Positions 17,388 to 24,971 of a stretch of 52,066 nt of DNA are shown here, in pieces. This DNA comes from Candidatus Bathyarchaeota archaeon. GTDB lineage: Archaea > Thermoproteota > Bathyarchaeia > 40CM-2-53-6. The position numbers and the translations under genes are program-made. Below the pieces are notes generated by a model. The model had not been told where the DNA came from and did no database searches. It worked only from the letters and a program-made list of their open reading frames with translations. Location of the stretch: positions 1 through 52,066 of the forward strand of contig VBBS01000029.1 of assembly GCA_005888745.1 (NCBI GenBank), in the 5' to 3' direction. Every line of letters starts with the position of its first letter. Position 1 is the stretch's first letter.

Positions 17388-17675
17388 TTGGAGAAGCTGA
17401 GGTCCGCGGACTACAAGGCTCCGGGGGGGAAACTGGTCAGGGTCCGGTTGAGAGAGGAGCAGGGTCAGATCCGATCGGTCAAGATTACAGGCGATTTCTT
17501 TCTGATTCCTGAGGAGAGTCTGGGGAAGCTTGAGAAGATGCTGGAGGATGCTCCATTGCGGGAAGCAGAACTTCGTCTTCTCGTCGATCGATTTTTCCGG
17601 GGGACGGGAGCCCAAGGGCTAGGCGTCTCATCTGACGATTTTGTCAAAGCGATACTCTTAGCAAGGGAAGGGTAG
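17388..17675 (+). CDS. lplB: Lipoate-protein ligase accessory subunit LplB-like
   Basis: The 95-residue product begins at TTG 17388. It matches the C-terminal accessory domain of bacterial LplA, a separate protein in Thermoplasma (KLRSADYKAPGGKLVRVRLR, GDFFLIPEESLGKLEKML). It ends 2 bases before the catalytic subunit gene. In archaea with this split, both subunits are needed to adenylate lipoate and transfer it to 2-oxoacid dehydrogenase E2 or GcvH. Confidence 0.85.
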   Translation: MEKLRSADYKAPGGKLVRVRLREEQGQIRSVKITGDFFLIPEESLGKLEKMLEDAPLREAELRLLVDRFFRGTGAQGLGVSSDDFVKAILLAREG

Positions 17676-17677
17676 CG

Positions 17678-18445
17678 ATGGAAACTTGGAGGCTAATCGA
17701 TCTCGAGTATCGTGATAATCCGTTCATGAACCTCGCTGTTGAAGAGGCGATACCCCGAGTGGTCGGGGAGGGAAAGGCTCCTAGCACGGTCCGTTTCTGG
17801 CACAACTCCAACACGATCGTCATCGGATGCTTCCAGTCCGCCAGACTAGAAGTGAACATGGAGGCGTGCAAGGAGACTGGGACCGAGATTGTTAGGAGGT
17901 TTACCGGCGGCGGAGCGGTCTATCATGACATCGGGAATTTGAACTATGCGATATCCTTGCCGAAGGGACACCGGCTGGTCCCGGACCAGAATCTACAATC
18001 GGTATTCCGGAAATTATCGGAGGGCGCGGTCGAGGGTTTGCGAGAGCTAGGTGTAAGGGCCGAGTTTCAACCCGTCAACGACATCCAAGTTGAGGGAAAG
18101 AAGGTGTCGGGGGCCGCAGGAAGCATCCGCTGGAACTCCGTGTTCCATCACGGCTGCATTCTTGTCGGTTCGGACTTGAGCATTCTCGGAAAAGTGTTGA
18201 ATGTTCCGCGCGCGAAGCTAGAGGATCGGCATGTTGCGAGTGTGCAGAAGCGGGTGACGACTGTGGGGAACGAACTAGGCCGAGAAGTATCTACTCGGGA
18301 AGTTCAGGAGGCTATCGTGGATGGAATCGAGAACTGTTACGGGGTTAAGGTGGAGTCTGGCGTGTTGATGAAGGAGGAGGTTGGGTTGGCGGAGGAGTTG
18401 TATCAGACTAAGTATAGCCGATTGGAATGGAACTTGGAGCCCTGA
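17678..18445 (+). CDS. lplA: Lipoate-protein ligase A catalytic subunit
   Basis: The 255-residue protein contains the lipoate ligase hallmarks. RRFTGGGAVYHD (about residues 74-85) forms the lipoyl-AMP pocket. NDIQVEGKKVSGAAGS carries the catalytic lysine. HHGCILVGSDL and LEDRHVASVQKRVTTV follow. It lacks the fused C-terminal domain, which the adjacent upstream gene supplies. The two genes are separated by 2 bases and form an operon. The target lipoyl-carrier proteins are outside the window. Confidence 0.95.
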   Translation: METWRLIDLEYRDNPFMNLAVEEAIPRVVGEGKAPSTVRFWHNSNTIVIGCFQSARLEVNMEACKETGTEIVRRFTGGGAVYHDIGNLNYAISLPKGHRLVPDQNLQSVFRKLSEGAVEGLRELGVRAEFQPVNDIQVEGKKVSGAAGSIRWNSVFHHGCILVGSDLSILGKVLNVPRAKLEDRHVASVQKRVTTVGNELGREVSTREVQEAIVDGIENCYGVKVESGVLMKEEVGLAEELYQTKYSRLEWNLEP

Positions 18446-18660
18446 TCAAGACTCGGCTCTGGCTTTGTCAAGGGCTCAATTCTAGTCCTTGCCTCGGGCA
18501 TGGTGATCTTGGTTAAGAGTTCGCCGTGTGTTCTGAACCAGTCAGGTATTATAACTGCGCGCAATAGCTCCTGAACTGTTACTCCTCGGTCCTTCGCCTC
18601 CCCATCTAGAAGGTCGAAGGTCTGTTGTCCGAACGCTACCATCACTTTAATCGAGGACAT
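18403..18660 (-). CDS. Small ribbon-helix-helix-like protein
   Basis: The 85-residue product has the pattern strand-helix-helix (IKVMVAFGQQTFDLLDGEAK, RGVTVQELLRAVIIPDWFR), related in spacing to the 66-residue protein at 25315-25515. The last 14 codons lie antisense to the 3' end of lplA, a 43-base tail-to-tail overlap. The upstream region holds a small hairpin GGGGTC/GACCCC (18695-18715) that could be a control site. A transcriptional regulator or antitoxin role is inferred from fold only. Confidence 0.55.
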   Translation of the reverse strand: MSSIKVMVAFGQQTFDLLDGEAKDRGVTVQELLRAVIIPDWFRTHGELLTKITMPEARTRIEPLTKPEPSLDQGSKFHSNRLYLV

Positions 18661-18810
18661 TTTCTTGTTTTCACACTTATTTTCCGTTTATACTGGGGTC
18701 CTAGAAAGTGACCCCCGATGAGATATTTTAGACGTTTGATACATTTACACGCTGCAAATCATTTAAGCCTGCCGGAAAAATCAGGTGCCGAACGGCCACG
18801 TCGACTATGA

Positions 18811-19153
18811 GGACATAAGCCAGCCAAGAACGTCGACGCTTACCTCGAGACGGTGCCGGACGATGTGCGAGTCGCCCTCGAGAGGCTTCGCAAGATCAAT
18901 AAAGCCGCGGCGTCCGAGACAACAGAGTCGCCCCTTGGTCGGGGTTAGTGCAACAGGGAATCATTGTCCGTTCTACGACATGAGTTCCAGGATGATTCCC
19001 AAACTGGCGCGCACGCGAGTTAGCGAACTCAAAGGATTCGATGTTAGCTGTGTCCACCATCCATTTCACCCCCGACAAACCCTTCCCGGCTCGCTCGTGA
19101 CGAAACTCGTCAAAGAACGCATTGCCGAGAACGAGAAACGCGCTAGAAAGTGA
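18811..19153 (+). pseudogene. Decayed DUF1801 (YdhG-like) gene
   Basis: One frame begins AKNVDAYLETVPDDVRVALE, the classic start of DUF1801 proteins. After a frameshift near 18925 another frame gives the rest: NHCPFYDMSSRMIP, ELKGFDVSC and LVTKLVKERIAENEKRARK at the end. The central segment (normally around GMPAF) is missing. An intact DUF1801 member lies at 44567-45013. The family has an iron-chaperone-like fold of uncertain role. Confidence 0.65.
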
Positions 19154-19159
19154 GGCCGT

Positions 19160-19459
19160 CTAAAATGTTGTTCTTCTCGTTTTGCCGCGTTGCGACAGGT
19201 TCTCCTTCAGGACACCCCTTTCCGGCCCGTACCCGTAGGTTCTGAGCCAGAGCTTGACGACCGCGACGCATTTTTGACAGCGTATTCTTTTGGCTTGAAC
19301 CAGCTTCCTCTTCCACACCTCTCGAGCAGCGTTCCAGCTCTCCTGGCCGGCCTTTTTCAGCTGCCGACTCCTGTTGTAATAGTCCGTCCAATAGTCGACC
19401 CAACCTACGGGTGTAGTGGGTGCAGATTTTCCATGTCCCACAGGATGGTGGCCGGTCAT
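19160..19459 (-). CDS. Possible small basic protein, unknown
   Basis: The 99-residue frame has a natural-looking helical core (WVDYWTDYYNRSRQLKKAG, EVWKRKLVQAKRI) and a single CQKC pair. The overlapping plus-strand frame looks less protein-like. There is no recognised family and no clear promoter. Moderate doubt remains. Confidence 0.35.
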   Translation of the reverse strand: MTGHHPVGHGKSAPTTPVGWVDYWTDYYNRSRQLKKAGQESWNAAREVWKRKLVQAKRIRCQKCVAVVKLWLRTYGYGPERGVLKENLSQRGKTRRTTF

Positions 19460-19711
19460 TCTAGCTCTCCTGTCGAGACTCCTGGCGCACCTGTATGACC
19501 CTTTCCGTACGTTCTGTCTTGATTATGAGGAGGATCTCAAACTGAGAGAGTTTGCGAAAAACCTACTTCTCGCAGTCCGATTTTCACCCATCTCCAAAAA
19601 AGAGAGCGGTTCAACTGTTAGTTGGAGAGATTCGGCATGCCAGAAGCGACTCGGAAACATTGATGACCTGCCCGCGAGGGCAAGGGCAGACCTGTTCCAA
19701 TCAGGAAACAC

Positions 19712-19870
19712 ATGCAGCAGACCGTGGACCCTTATCATTCCTGCAAGATCTCGCCCTGCGGGGTCCCGTCCAAGTGTCCGGAAAAAAGTTCCTTGGGGAA
19801 CCGCGCTCTCCTCGAATCACTCGACAGTGAAATCGAGACCGCTCTCACTGTAATTGTCAAACTAAATTGA
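19712..19870 (+). CDS. Possible small Cys-containing protein or gene remnant
   Basis: A 52-codon frame reads MQQTVDPYHSCKISPC and KCPEKSS, then an acidic helix (ALLESLDSEIETALTVIV). The frame continues upstream with protein-like sequence (EGKGRPVPIRKH) to a stop at 19664, so it may be the 3' end of a decayed gene occupying 19500-19870. No family is recognised. Confidence 0.25.
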   Translation: MQQTVDPYHSCKISPCGVPSKCPEKSSLGNRALLESLDSEIETALTVIVKLN

Positions 19871-19935
19871 TCATGCATCAGGATCTAATGGGGGTCTAAA
19901 AAGGGGGGAGGGTTGACGGAGCTATTATAGGATGA

Positions 19936-20454
19936 TTACGCTTTGAAGAACGGTGCATAAGCGAGAAGTGTCTCGCTCTTGAAGATACCATCAAGGTGAC
20001 TAACTTTCTCAACGGAGGTCTTCACAATGTCTTCAGAGGTTCGTGCTTGCCAGAGGGCGACTATGTCAAACTGTCCGGGTACCGTAGATGCTTCTACGAA
20101 GCCTGGGATGCTGCTGAGCTGCTTGATGACGTTCTCGCTGGTAGTGTGCTCACAGTTCAATAAGGAAAAGCCGAGAGCCATTTGGTTCTCGAATTTCTTA
20201 GTGGGCTGAATACCGTCGAAGCCGGTGTGAGTGGCGGTTGTGCGGATGTCTTTGATCTCGCGGATTTCTTTGACTGTCTGGAAGATGTTGTGTGGAGTGT
20301 TTGGCTTCAGGCGTAGAACTAGGTCGTATCTGCCTGTGACTGGTGCGATGATGTCAATCTGGCTGTTTCGCTTTAGCTCCTCAACCACGTTGGTGCTGCG
20401 GCCCGGATTGACGGTCGCGAACACGTAGGTCGGGAAATTCATATTGGTTTGCAT
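19936..20454 (-). CDS. Tandem AsnC/Lrp ligand-binding (RAM) domain protein without HTH
   Basis: The 172-residue protein consists of two RAM (Lrp/AsnC C-terminal) domains: residues 7-85 (TYVFATVNPGRSTNVVEEL, YDLVLRLKP) and 90-170 (ALGFSLLNCEHTTSENVIKQ, FDIVALWQA). No helix-turn-helix precedes them. Such stand-alone RAM proteins sense amino acids or similar ligands and may act through a partner. It is divergent from the ACT-like gene at 20562, with a palindrome between them. A start at the second Met (MNFPTY) is possible. Confidence 0.85.
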   Translation of the reverse strand: MQTNMNFPTYVFATVNPGRSTNVVEELKRNSQIDIIAPVTGRYDLVLRLKPNTPHNIFQTVKEIREIKDIRTTATHTGFDGIQPTKKFENQMALGFSLLNCEHTTSENVIKQLSSIPGFVEASTVPGQFDIVALWQARTSEDIVKTSVEKVSHLDGIFKSETLLAYAPFFKA

Positions 20455-20487
20455 TGTTGTTTTTTCTACTGCATTTTATTGCAACAT

Positions 20488-20503
20488 AGTAACACTTGTT
20501 ACT
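20488..20503. promoter_or_regulatory. Inverted repeat in the divergent promoter region (operator candidate)
   Basis: AGTAACA-CT-TGTTACT is a perfect 7+7 inverted repeat with a 2-base centre. It lies between the divergent RAM-domain and ACT-like genes, next to A/T-rich bases (TTTAAGG at 20509-20515) that could be a TATA element. It could bind a dimeric regulator. Confidence 0.4.
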
Positions 20504-20561
20504 TGCATTTAAGGCTTTAATTCTAGATCCAACGATATATTACGCGAGGAGTCACAGAGAC

Positions 20562-21275
20562 TTGACAGCCCAAAGGAACACTGTTAGCGTCCCAGAAGCG
20601 GTGCGCGAGATTCTGACTAGAAACTACCCCATCTATCAATGCTTGAAGATGAAGCTCATGAACTTCCACTCCCTCGCAGAACTCATCCAACCCCAAGTCA
20701 AACAAATGAGCGGACGAGAGGCAACCATCAACACGCTAGTAGTAGCGATCAAGCGATTCTCCGACACCCTATCCAACACAAAGACCCCTGACGCATCAAG
20801 AGTTCTCAAGGACGCGAGAATCTCCCTTTCAAGTGGCATAGTCGACGTGACAATAAGAGCGCCCAGGACAAAATTCTCAACCATAATCAGAGAATTGTCG
20901 GAAGTCTGGAGCGATCTCTCAGAGTTCCCACATGTCTTCCCGCTTTCAAGCTCGATCAAACTGATTCTGCCCGGAGAAGATTATGCTCTCGTCCGGGGAA
21001 AACTGGAGCATCTTCGGGAGGCGACGACACAAGCGAATGTTGCGAAGTTGACACTCAACCTCTCGCCTCGCGCCGAAATGACCCCTGGAATAGCATCCTA
21101 CATCACCGACGTACTGTTCAGAAACGGAGTCAACATCCTAGACGCGTTCCTAGGCTACGGGGACATCATCATGGTCGTCGACGACAAAGACGGACCGCTA
21201 GCCTATGACGTACTGCGGAGAGAAATCCACGGCTCGATCAAGTGGAAAGCTGGAAATCACGAGCCCTCACATTGA
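20562..21275 (+). CDS. ACT-like domain regulator/sensor protein
   Basis: The frame is open from TTG 20496, but TTG 20562 (MTAQRNTVSVPEAVREIL) is preferred because the earlier codon lies inside the palindrome and likely promoter. Residues 8-70 form a helical domain (VREILTRNYPIYQCLKMKL, LAELIQPQVKQMSGREA), as seen N-terminal to ACT domains in many archaeal proteins. Two alpha/beta ACT-like modules follow (VDVTIRAPRTKFSTII; AKLTLNLSPRAEM with GVNILDAFLGYGDIIMVVDD). A small-molecule sensor is inferred. Confidence 0.75.
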   Translation: MTAQRNTVSVPEAVREILTRNYPIYQCLKMKLMNFHSLAELIQPQVKQMSGREATINTLVVAIKRFSDTLSNTKTPDASRVLKDARISLSSGIVDVTIRAPRTKFSTIIRELSEVWSDLSEFPHVFPLSSSIKLILPGEDYALVRGKLEHLREATTQANVAKLTLNLSPRAEMTPGIASYITDVLFRNGVNILDAFLGYGDIIMVVDDKDGPLAYDVLRREIHGSIKWKAGNHEPSH

Positions 21276-21294
21276 AGCTGAGCCGCTCCCGCAT

Positions 21295-22536
21295 CTATGC
21301 AAACTTTCTTGAAGGTTCTGTTAACTCTTTGTTGGGTTGAGTTAGCTTCGGGGCATCGACTCCGGGGACTGCCGTAGGCGTCGGGTTCCCTTTCACTGCT
21401 TGAACTGCCCTGCCTTGCGCCTCGATTATGGGAGGTCGGGAACGTGCGAACCTCACCCGTCCCCGCCGAGCCAGGTTAACAGGTGCTACCATGTCCCGGT
21501 CCATTACTATTCGACAGCTACTGCACCAGAGCTTACGTTTTAGTCGTTTGTCCGATTGGAGTCTCTCCCCGCATCTCGGACAAGTCACACTGGAACCTCT
21601 GGTCTCACGCCTAGACAAACGAATTATTGGTAGGCCTACCCATCGGGCCTTGTACTCTATCTGCCGTTGAACTTCACCGAAGCTCCAGCTGTTCATTCTA
21701 CCCCGATACTCTCTGTTCTGACCGTTACCCCTACGGTAGAGACATCGTATGCCCTCGATGTTCTCAAGAACTATCGCTTCTCTCCGCTGGACTGCCACTG
21801 CAACTATCGTCTTTGTGGCGTTGTGGATTATGTGACCGGTTCTATCGGTTCTCCGCTGTCCATACCTGGATGCTAACCCTGTTCGTAGCCTAGCGTCGTC
21901 TCGTGTGAAAGAGGCGACGATACGCACCGTAGTCTTGGCTATTCTCACACACTTCGAAAGGTCATAGTAACTTGTCCCCTGGTCGTTTCCAACCGTGAGG
22001 TTGCGAAGATTACGGTCCACGCCTACCGTGGAGTTGCACTGTACTAGGGGAGCGTCCCTAGCGATGCAAAAGCCCAGTCTGTTCCGGGTGAGGGTGAAAG
22101 AGCGAACTTTGACTCCTGGTTGAGATATGACCTCTAAAACGTGTTTGGTCAGGGGTATCCTGAAACGTCTACCTCTCGACACGGGAATCCTCAGCCCTCC
22201 ACTTTCTAGCTTGAATCCGTAACAGGAGACGAGCTGCTGCCTGACAGCGTACGGAGTCTTAGTGGTGAAGCCTCTCCTAACAGACTTCTTTCTAGCCGCT
22301 AGTATTCCTGCGGCTCTGCTTATTGCGCAGAGCTTGTAGTAGCTAGGAGAATCGTACTGGGCGAGCTGGTTGTAGGTGAGGAGTGACAGCTTTCTCAGTG
22401 ACGATGCACTGTAGGCTATACCTATGCGTAATGAATCGTTGACCATCCGTCTGAACAAGTCCAGCAATCGCAAAACATCGCTTGATGGATCATAGTATTG
22501 CCAGACAGACTTGACAGCCAACACGATAAACGACAA
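21295..22536 (-). CDS. tnpB: TnpB RNA-guided nuclease-like protein, copy 2
   Basis: The 413-residue protein is very similar to copy 1 throughout. RuvC-I VGVDRNLRNL, RuvC-II AIVLENIEG, zinc ribbon CPRC...CSSC and RuvC-III MDRDMVAPVNL are intact. One extra base near the 3' end relative to copy 1 (GTTGGG against GTTGG) shifts the last codons. The frame therefore reads through the element terminus and ends ...LTEPSRKFA in flanking DNA. An N-terminal start a few codons later (LAVKSVWQYY) would match copy 1. Confidence 0.93.
   Translation of the reverse strand: MSFIVLAVKSVWQYYDPSSDVLRLLDLFRRMVNDSLRIGIAYSASSLRKLSLLTYNQLAQYDSPSYYKLCAISRAAGILAARKKSVRRGFTTKTPYAVRQQLVSCYGFKLESGGLRIPVSRGRRFRIPLTKHVLEVISQPGVKVRSFTLTRNRLGFCIARDAPLVQCNSTVGVDRNLRNLTVGNDQGTSYYDLSKCVRIAKTTVRIVASFTRDDARLRTGLASRYGQRRTDRTGHIIHNATKTIVAVAVQRREAIVLENIEGIRCLYRRGNGQNREYRGRMNSWSFGEVQRQIEYKARWVGLPIIRLSRRETRGSSVTCPRCGERLQSDKRLKRKLWCSSCRIVMDRDMVAPVNLARRGRVRFARSRPPIIEAQGRAVQAVKGNPTPTAVPGVDAPKLTQPNKELTEPSRKFA
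21314..21327 (+). repeat. Perfect terminal inverted repeat of TnpB element copy 2, left
   Basis: GGTTCTGTTAACTC, identical to 1431-1444 of copy 1. Confidence 0.75.
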
Positions 22537-22577
22537 GAGCCAAAATCCTGGGATAAGTCAGAGAGGTATCCGACAAT

Positions 22578-22591
22578 GAGTTAACAGAACC
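22578..22591 (-). repeat. Perfect terminal inverted repeat of TnpB element copy 2, right
   Basis: The minus strand reads GGTTCTGTTAACTC, 14 of 14 identical to the left repeat. Confidence 0.75.
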
Positions 22592-22622
22592 CTCTTGAGC
22601 AAGAAAAGGCCTGATCTGTCCC

Positions 22623-22802
22623 ATGCCAATTGTTAGAGTTTTGATGTATCCGGGGAGGACGCAGCAGCAGAAAGATGACCTTGCAAAGGCGATCACGGAC
22701 GCCTTGGAGAGGATCGCGAACGCAAAACGGGACCAGACAATCGTCGTCATACAAGAAGTCCGTAAGGAAGAATATTACGTCGGGGCAAACAGGGCGGCAT
22801 GA
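22623..22802 (+). CDS. 4-oxalocrotonate tautomerase family protein
   Basis: The 59-residue frame starts MPIVRVLMYPGRTQQQKDDL. After Met removal, Pro1 would be the catalytic base. GR at residues 11-12 and the helix KDDLAKAITDALERI, followed by TIVVIQEVRKEEYYVGA, match the small 4-OT/tautomerase subunit of about 60 residues. Its stop overlaps the start of the broken alpha/beta hydrolase by ATGA, so the two were one operon. Substrate is unknown. Confidence 0.88.
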   Translation: MPIVRVLMYPGRTQQQKDDLAKAITDALERIANAKRDQTIVVIQEVRKEEYYVGANRAA

Positions 22803-23640
22803 AATTGAGCTATCTGCAGGTCCGCGGAGGAAATCTATACTACGAGACTGCAGGCGAGGGTCCCCCTCTCGTGCTGATACACGCAGGTTTCCTTGATTGC
22901 AGAATGTGGGACGAGCAGTTCCAGCTCTTCGCGAAGAATTCGCGAGCCATACGGTATGATGTGAGAGGGTACGGGAGGTCAAGCGGGCCCAGCGAAGAGT
23001 ATTCAGACACAGAGGACTTGCTAGCTCTGCTCAAGCATCTAGACACTGAGAGAGCTAACATTCTTGGCATTCTCCAATGGCGGTAGAGTCGCATTCGACT
23101 TTGTTTCTGCCTACTCCGCAATGGTCAACTCTCTGATTCTCGTCTCGCCCGGGATACGCGGCTATAAGGCGGGTCCCCAGGAAGAGAAAGAATGGGAGGA
23201 GGAAGACAAGATGCTGAGCCGGTCGCAGGAGCTTGCAATCAGCGAAAACAGAATAGATGGATGCTGTAAAGATGGATCTTGACTTTTGGGCTCCTGCCCA
23301 AGGGGAGAAGAGCAAAAGTCGCATTCGTGAGATAGCAATGGCCAACTCTCATATTCACAAGAACCCACCGTACAAGCTACAAAAATCTCCTGATCCACCG
23401 GCCTTCACAAAGCTAGATCAGATTCGCATACCCACGATCCTAATCACGGGAGACAGAGACGGAAAACCTGAGCAGATGATGACAAGGAGACTGCACGAAC
23501 TAATACCAGGGTCGAATCTCAGCATGATAAGAGGCGCGGACCATATCGCCAACATGTCCAGACCTGAAGAGTTCAATGCCATCGTATCCTCGTTCCTTCA
23601 ACAACTGGATCAGGTGTCTCTCGCAACGTCTCAGGTATAG
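22799..23640 (+). pseudogene. Alpha/beta hydrolase broken by two frameshifts
   Basis: Frame one (22799-about 23068) gives YYETAGEGPPLVLIHAGF and RAIRYDVRGYGRS. Frame two (from about 23069) gives AFSNGGRVAFDF, the nucleophile elbow with Ser in SNGG, then LILVSPGIRGY. Frame three (from about 23257) gives IPTILITGDRDGKP, the acid residue, and RGADHIANMSRPEEF, the catalytic His. Together they make a normal hydrolase of about 280 residues. Both frame changes are by one base. The catalytic residues are all preserved, which suggests either recent inactivation or assembly indels. Confidence 0.8.
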
Positions 23641-23696
23641 CCTATTTGTTGTCACGTCCCTATCCGCATTACGAAGACGAGGATGGCCTAACGAAG

Positions 23697-24332
23697 CTAC
23701 TTGATTAGTCCAACGTTTCTCGCAATGTAGTGTTCGATCAGAGAACCGGCGACTAGCACGGCAAGCAGGTTCTGAGCTGCTATCCAGACAACTGCGCCTA
23801 CGACCTCTGATATTGTCAGCACGAGCAGTCCGATGAAAACGGGCCTTGTGCTGGAGAGCTTGAAGAAGGACAAACCCTTCTTCACATTGTCAGCGATATG
23901 ATGCTCAACGAAAAGCGCCACAAGGAAAAATATGAACGCCAAAATCCCGTTCACGGGTATCAGTACCAGCCATACAACCCAGATCACAGATTCGAGACTA
24001 CTGAAGGTCAAAATCTCCACAAGCTGTTTTCCTGACGCGAATCGTCCCGTTGCGTCCACCTGGGTAATGATATGCTCGACTAGTAGGAATACTGCGAGGA
24101 CTATCGCCGCAAAGCCTGTCATTCCTACTCGGGAGGAGATGGCTCCGATTTGCAGTATCGGGTAGGATTGGCCGAGAACCGTTGTAGGGTTCCCTCCTCT
24201 CGAGAGCGCTAGCCACTCGATGAGTCCGACGATCTCTATCCCTGTGAATATCACCACGACGAGGAAATGACCGAGCCCGGGGAAGTGTAATAGTCCCGGC
24301 TGCTTCTTGCTTACCTCTGGGCTAGTCAACAA
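23697..24332 (-). CDS. Six-helix membrane protein with repeated EH-H/Y-I-A motif
   Basis: The 211-residue protein has about six hydrophobic helices arranged as a repeated unit. Three helix ends carry related motifs: LLVEHIITQ, LFVEHHIADNV and SLIEHYIARNV. The repeated Glu-His pairs in membrane segments could be ligands or part of a pore. No family is recognised. Confidence 0.7.
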   Translation of the reverse strand: MLTSPEVSKKQPGLLHFPGLGHFLVVVIFTGIEIVGLIEWLALSRGGNPTTVLGQSYPILQIGAISSRVGMTGFAAIVLAVFLLVEHIITQVDATGRFASGKQLVEILTFSSLESVIWVVWLVLIPVNGILAFIFFLVALFVEHHIADNVKKGLSFFKLSSTRPVFIGLLVLTISEVVGAVVWIAAQNLLAVLVAGSLIEHYIARNVGLIK

Positions 24333-24453
24333 TTCACTTCCAAGTGTTCAACAGTCCTGTTTTTGATTGTCAAGCTCTGGGCTTATCCTCTCACGTACGC
24401 TTGGGAAGCCTTCAAAAGACTTCTCCATCAATTCAGTCCGGAAAGACTCCCGG

Positions 24454-24813
24454 CTAGGCTGCGAATCTTAGGCTCGGGGTTGTCGGATGTAACCGATCTG
24501 CTACTACCCTCTCTTTGAGATAGACAAACCTGTCTGGCAGCGAATCGTCATACTCGAAGTTCGGGGGCAGGGCGAACTCTTTGTACAGCTCAACCACCGT
24601 CCTGTAAGCGATAACACGCGCACTCGACCCCAACCTCTCCATCAATGTCTTCACAACATCCTCAAATCTGCCAGGAATGTCCTCCCGGCTGATGCCTTTC
24701 TTGTTCAGGAAATCGTAGATCCACTCGCGTATGGTTCCGCCCATTCCTTGCAGGACACGGTCGAACCAGTAGTCAACCGCCAGTTGAAACCCAGGCATCA
24801 AAGTCGTACGCAT
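24454..24813 (-). CDS. Small conserved protein, paralogue of 30848-31207
   Basis: The start at ATG 24813 (MRTTLMPGFQLAV) is chosen because it aligns exactly with the paralogue (MRNAIAETFQLAM) and makes both proteins 119 residues. Shared motifs are REWIYDFL/REEIFQFL, I-S-x-RF-[DE]-[DE]-V, GSSARVIAYRTVVELYKEF against GNSAHVLVHKTVTELYKEY, and a C-terminal LKE/LREKVV. It is all-helical and probably cytoplasmic. Function is unknown. Confidence 0.75.
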   Translation of the reverse strand: MRTTLMPGFQLAVDYWFDRVLQGMGGTIREWIYDFLNKKGISREDIPGRFEDVVKTLMERLGSSARVIAYRTVVELYKEFALPPNFEYDDSLPDRFVYLKERVVADRLHPTTPSLRFAA

Positions 24814-24858
24814 GAATAGCCCAGACACGTAAGGAAACAAGCTTCGGAACGACCGGAT

Positions 24859-24959
24859 ACGCGTAGCGTTTCCAGCATTCGAGACAAACGGTAACCCTTT
24901 CTTGCCTGCTGGAAGCAACGATTCTTGACGAGGCGTTGCTCGATGCGAACGCTACGCGT
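24859..24959. repeat. 12-base inverted repeat with 77-base spacer
   Basis: ACGCGTAGCGTT (24859-24870) and AACGCTACGCGT (24948-24959) are exact reverse complements. Weaker complementarity continues inward (GCATTCGAG against CGATGC). It lies between two minus-strand genes and could be a long-loop RNA hairpin, a protein site pair or a small element remnant. Confidence 0.5.
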
Positions 24960-24971
24960 TTTTGAAGCGAA

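Larger units (their letters stand above)
21314..22591 (-). mobile_element. TnpB-only insertion element, copy 2 (about 1278 bp)
   Basis: The ends are GGTTCTGTTAACTC (21314-21327) and its exact reverse complement (22578-22591), a perfect 14-base terminal inverted repeat. Inward similarity continues (TTTGTTGG versus ATTGTCGG). CTTGA occurs just outside both ends but may be chance. No tnpA is present. It sits between the ACT-like gene and the tautomerase gene. Confidence 0.8.
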
